Source: an uncultured Pelagibacteraceae bacterium
Lineage (GTDB): Bacteria > Pseudomonadota > Alphaproteobacteria > Pelagibacterales > Pelagibacteraceae
Length of the DNA: 64,000 bases
Assembly: GCA_902571525.1 (NCBI GenBank)
Contig: CACGCL010000001.1
Coordinates: forward strand, 82,435-146,434
Direction of reading: 5' to 3'
Below are positions 61,447 to 64,000 of the stretch, one piece after another. The translations under genes were made by a program, and so were the position numbers. The first letter of the stretch is position 1; every line of letters begins with the position of its first letter. The notes beneath the pieces were generated by a model that was not told the origin of the DNA, made no database searches, and saw only the letters and a program-made list of their open reading frames with translations.

Positions 61447-62065
61447 AAAACCGTATTACTGGTCCAGAGCAATAAAAGCTCTATCCAAAAAGGATAAAGT
61501 AATGAAAGGATTAATCTTAAAATATCAAGACAAAACTTTAACGACTCGTAAAGACCTATTTTATTCTTTATGCAAAAGTATTATTGGACAACAAATAAGT
61601 GTTGCAGCTGCTAACTCTGTTTTTAATAAATTTTCAAAGGCATGCAAAAATAAAATAAGACCTGCTAGTGTATCTGTTTTAAATAAATCAAAATTAAAAA
61701 ATTGTGGTTTGAGTAGACAAAAAATAAAAGGTATTCAAGAACTTGCAAAAAAATTTCAAGATAAATCTTTCAACACAAGAAAAATAAGATACATGAGTGA
61801 TGAAAAAGCCATTGATTACCTTTCAAATTTACGTCAAATTGGAAGGTGGTCCGCAGAAATGATTCTAATTTTTAACTTAAATAGATCCAATATCTGGCCT
61901 ATTCAAGACATTGGTCTATTAAGAGCTATTTCAAATAATTATAAAAAAAAATATCATCCTCCAAAAAATTTCGTGGAAAAATTGAATAAAAAATTTAGTC
62001 CTTACTGTACTGTCGCCACTTGGTATTTGTGGAGGTCAATAGATAATGAACCAATACAGTATTAG
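61439..62065 (+). CDS. DNA-3-methyladenine glycosylase II-like (HhH-GPD)
   Basis: Base-excision repair glycosylase, 208 residues. YSLCKSIIGQQISVAAANSVFNKF begins the HhH-GPD fold, LSNLRQIGRWSAEMILIFNL is the helix-hairpin-helix, and the catalytic aspartate is in WPIQDIGLLRAI. There is no iron-sulfur cluster loop, which separates it from Nth/MutY and places it with AlkA or yeast MAG1. It starts within the end of the EamA gene. Confidence 0.88.
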   Translation: MSKKPYYWSRAIKALSKKDKVMKGLILKYQDKTLTTRKDLFYSLCKSIIGQQISVAAANSVFNKFSKACKNKIRPASVSVLNKSKLKNCGLSRQKIKGIQELAKKFQDKSFNTRKIRYMSDEKAIDYLSNLRQIGRWSAEMILIFNLNRSNIWPIQDIGLLRAISNNYKKKYHPPKNFVEKLNKKFSPYCTVATWYLWRSIDNEPIQY

Positions 62066-62141
62066 AAAAATATCCTCGTGTTTTTAAATTTCTAATGTAG
62101 TAAATTTTTTGTGTATAGGATAAAATTTTAGGAAATTTTAA

Positions 62142-62672
62142 ATGTCAAAAAAGCTAATTATTGATTGGGACACATATAACAAGTCTATAGATAAGCTTGC
62201 TTTACAAATAAATGATAGCGGATACAGCCCAAGCTTTATCATATGTATTGCAAGAGGCGGTCTTAGAGTAGGAGATATCCTAAGTAGGATTTTTAACGTT
62301 AAGTGTGGATATTTAGGTGTTGAGAGTTATTCTGCAAAAAAAAAGAATCAAATCGCTAATACACAAAATGAATTAACTTTCGCAAGAGATTTATCAACTA
62401 CTTCAAGAAATTACGGTGAAAATATATTAGTAACCGACGACCTGATAGATACAGGTATTACATTGGAAAAGACGTTAAAATGGTTAAAAAATTATAAAGA
62501 TTTTAAAGAAAAAAAAATTAATTTTAAATCAGCTGTGCTTTATAAAAAAGAAAAATCTAAATTTAATTCAGATTATATAGTTCATAATCTAAAGGATAAT
62601 CCGTGGATTGTATTTCCATACGAATTAAGAGAATTAGTTTCTATAGAGGATTTGAGGAAAGAATTGAAGTAA
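62142..62672 (+). CDS. Purine-type phosphoribosyltransferase
   Basis: Type I phosphoribosyltransferase, 176 residues. The PRPP loop is NILVTDDLIDTGITLEKT, and FIICIARGGLRVGDIL is the pyrophosphate loop. The sequence resembles hypoxanthine/xanthine-guanine enzymes, though substrate choice cannot be read off. It is followed by a strong terminator and faces a purine permease gene, which supports a role in purine salvage. An AGGA ribosome-binding word is at about 62130. Confidence 0.85.
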   Translation: MSKKLIIDWDTYNKSIDKLALQINDSGYSPSFIICIARGGLRVGDILSRIFNVKCGYLGVESYSAKKKNQIANTQNELTFARDLSTTSRNYGENILVTDDLIDTGITLEKTLKWLKNYKDFKEKKINFKSAVLYKKEKSKFNSDYIVHNLKDNPWIVFPYELRELVSIEDLRKELK

Positions 62673-62706
62673 GGGGCTAGCTTATTAACCAGCCCCCTCA
62701 ATTTTT
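62673..62706 (+). terminator. Intrinsic terminator after the phosphoribosyltransferase
   Basis: GGGGCT (62673-62678) pairs with AGCCCC (62691-62696) around a 12-base loop, then CTCA and five T. It begins directly after the stop codon and is the only GC-rich terminator hairpin I found in the window. It separates two convergent genes. Confidence 0.8.
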
Positions 62707-64000
62707 AAGCCACCATAAAACTTATTACACTCAAAACTGCTATTAGCCAAATAGCAGGAGAAGTTGTAGAAATTTTTCCAGTAAATATTTTAATCAATGC
62801 GTAAGATATAAATGCTAGAGCAATTCCATTACTAATACTATAGGTAAGCGGCATTGTTATCATCGCTACTATTGACGGAGCAGATTCTGCTATATCATTC
62901 CATTCAATATCAGTAATATTTCTAACAAATAGAACGGCCACATACAAAAGTGCTGCTCCATCAATTTCTTTAGGTAAACTTGTTGCTAAAGGTGAAAAGA
63001 ACAAACATGATAAAAATAAAATTCCAATTACCAAAGAGGTCATGCCGGTTCTTCCACCTGCTTTAACCCCAGCACCAGACTCTACGTAACTTGTGACAGT
63101 TGTTGTACCCATCATTGCACCTGCGACTGTGGCTACACTGTCTGACATCATAGCTTTGTTGATATCCGTAACTCTACCTTTGCTATCAACTTTGCCTGCT
63201 ACATTAGCTACTGAAGTTAATGTTCCTGCCGTATCAAAAAAATCGATAAATAATAATGTAAATACCACAGTTGACATACTCGCTGATAATGCTGCTTTTA
63301 AATCAAAATCAAATAAATATGTCATTGGGGGAGGTGAACTTACAACCCCATTAAATTTTGCTAAACCAGTAACCCATGCAATTATACTAAAAGCGATTAT
63401 TCCAATTATGATATTGCCTTTTATTTTTAGTTTCTCAAGCACCACCATAGAAACAAATGCCAAACATCCTAATAGCACTAAAGGATTTTTCAGATCACCA
63501 AGAGTAACCAAAGTGACTGGATGGTCTCCAACAACTCCCATTATTTCTAGTCCTATTATAGCTAAAAACAATCCTATGCCTGCTCCAATTCCTAATTTTA
63601 AACTTTTTGGAATTGAATTAATTAACCATGCTCTTAATGGTGTCAGGGATATAATTAAAAATAATATTCCTGCTACTAAAACCGCACCCAGGGCGGCCTG
63701 TGGTGTATAGCCCATACCTGCAACTACACCAAATGCTACAAAAGCATTTATTCCCATTCCAGGAGCTAGGCCAATCGGCCAAGTTTTTCCATAAAATGCC
63801 ATTATGAAACAAGCAAGAGCAGTTGCTAAAATTGTGGCTGTAAAAACTGCACCAAAATCAAAAAAACCTTTTTCTGGCCCAGCAAATTCCCCCGATAAAA
63901 TAAAAGGGTTTAAAAACATTATGTAGGCCATTGTTAGGAAAGTTGTTATTCCCGCAATAACCTCAGTTCTAAAATTTGTTTTATACTTTTTGTATTCAAA
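62705..64000 (-). CDS. NCS2/AzgA-type purine permease, 5' end missing
   Basis: Inner-membrane purine (adenine/guanine/hypoxanthine) uptake protein of the AzgA/PbuG branch. The frame stays open from an internal ATG at 63931 to the right edge, reading FRTEVIAGITTFLTMAYIMFLNP, the normal start region of the family, so the true start lies outside the window. LAPGMGINAFVAFGV, the LFIDFFDTAGTL motif, VANVAGKVDSKG and SYVESGAGVKAGGRTGMTSLV are characteristic. About 12 helices are visible. Convergent with the phosphoribosyltransferase gene. Confidence 0.93.
   Translation of the reverse strand, partial: FEYKKYKTNFRTEVIAGITTFLTMAYIMFLNPFILSGEFAGPEKGFFDFGAVFTATILATALACFIMAFYGKTWPIGLAPGMGINAFVAFGVVAGMGYTPQAALGAVLVAGILFLIISLTPLRAWLINSIPKSLKLGIGAGIGLFLAIIGLEIMGVVGDHPVTLVTLGDLKNPLVLLGCLAFVSMVVLEKLKIKGNIIIGIIAFSIIAWVTGLAKFNGVVSSPPPMTYLFDFDLKAALSASMSTVVFTLLFIDFFDTAGTLTSVANVAGKVDSKGRVTDINKAMMSDSVATVAGAMMGTTTVTSYVESGAGVKAGGRTGMTSLVIGILFLSCLFFSPLATSLPKEIDGAALLYVAVLFVRNITDIEWNDIAESAPSIVAMITMPLTYSISNGIALAFISYALIKIFTGKISTTSPAIWLIAVLSVISFMVA

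Noticed and set aside
63093..63710. 205-codon plus-strand frame inside the purine permease gene
   Set aside because: It is antisense to a clear transporter; its composition is the reverse image of membrane-helix codons and it has no family resemblance.

Overview
The window is a 64 kb piece of a very AT-rich, tightly packed alphaproteobacterial chromosome. The best fit is a streamlined marine lineage such as SAR11 (Pelagibacterales) or something close to it. This rests on strong AGA/AAA/ATT codon bias, genes that abut or overlap by a few bases, a class I lysyl-tRNA synthetase, the alphaproteobacterial F1 zeta inhibitor, RegA and ChvI/ChvG regulators, the block rplU-rpmA-obgE-proB-proA-nadD-rsfS-ctpA-rppH, and a SAM-II riboswitch before metX. 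I found no tRNA, rRNA, CRISPR array, transposase, prophage or plasmid gene.

Layout. 0-6.4 kb: TCA cycle (sucD cut by the left edge, sucA, sucB, lpd). 6.4-9.3 kb: an accessory three-gene cassette of a PhyH-type dioxygenase, a SAM methyltransferase and an EgtD-family methyltransferase, followed by the only gene-free gap over 300 bp. 9.6-16.4 kb: priA and the F1 ATP synthase operon atpHAGDC. 16.4-23 kb: the minus-strand ribosomal/proline/NAD block. 23-25.5 kb: metX-metW-gloB behind a SAM-II riboswitch. 25.6-27.6 kb: hisC-tyrA. 27.6-34.3 kb: a minus-strand run trkH-ampG-NlpC/P60 followed by two tandem TPR-sulfotransferases. 34.4-37.9 kb: lysS-pyrD, then rpmB and a VUT-family transporter. 37.9-42.1 kb: a polyamine operon (ornithine decarboxylase, deoxyhypusine-synthase-like protein, aguB, aguA). 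42.2-49.4 kb: regA, bioY, an ABC ATPase, polA and chvI-chvG. 49.4-52.8 kb: ahcY-tsaE-amgK-murU. 52.8-55.3 kb: gpmA and four small genes (VanZ-like, ATPase zeta, thermonuclease, lytic-transglycosylase-like lipoprotein). 55.3-60.5 kb: RND pump and adaptor, sseA, msrA. 60.6-64 kb: EamA exporter, DNA glycosylase, phosphoribosyltransferase and a purine permease cut by the right edge.

Connections. The zeta inhibitor at 53.9 kb probably regulates the F1 complex encoded at 11.7-16.4 kb. AmpG and NlpC/P60 (31 kb), AmgK and MurU (51-53 kb) and a transglycosylase-like lipoprotein (54.7 kb) together suggest cell-wall recycling through MurNAc. MetX/MetW, AhcY and three SAM-dependent methyltransferases touch the SAM cycle. 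The phosphoribosyltransferase and purine permease look like a purine salvage pair.

The most unusual items are the dioxygenase/methyltransferase/EgtD-like cassette, which has no EgtB and whose first two genes use atypical arginine codons; the polyamine operon built around a deoxyhypusine-synthase homologue, with a terminator-like hairpin and a start-stop codon pair in its leader; the duplicated TPR-sulfotransferases; and the short RND adaptor without an alpha-hairpin.
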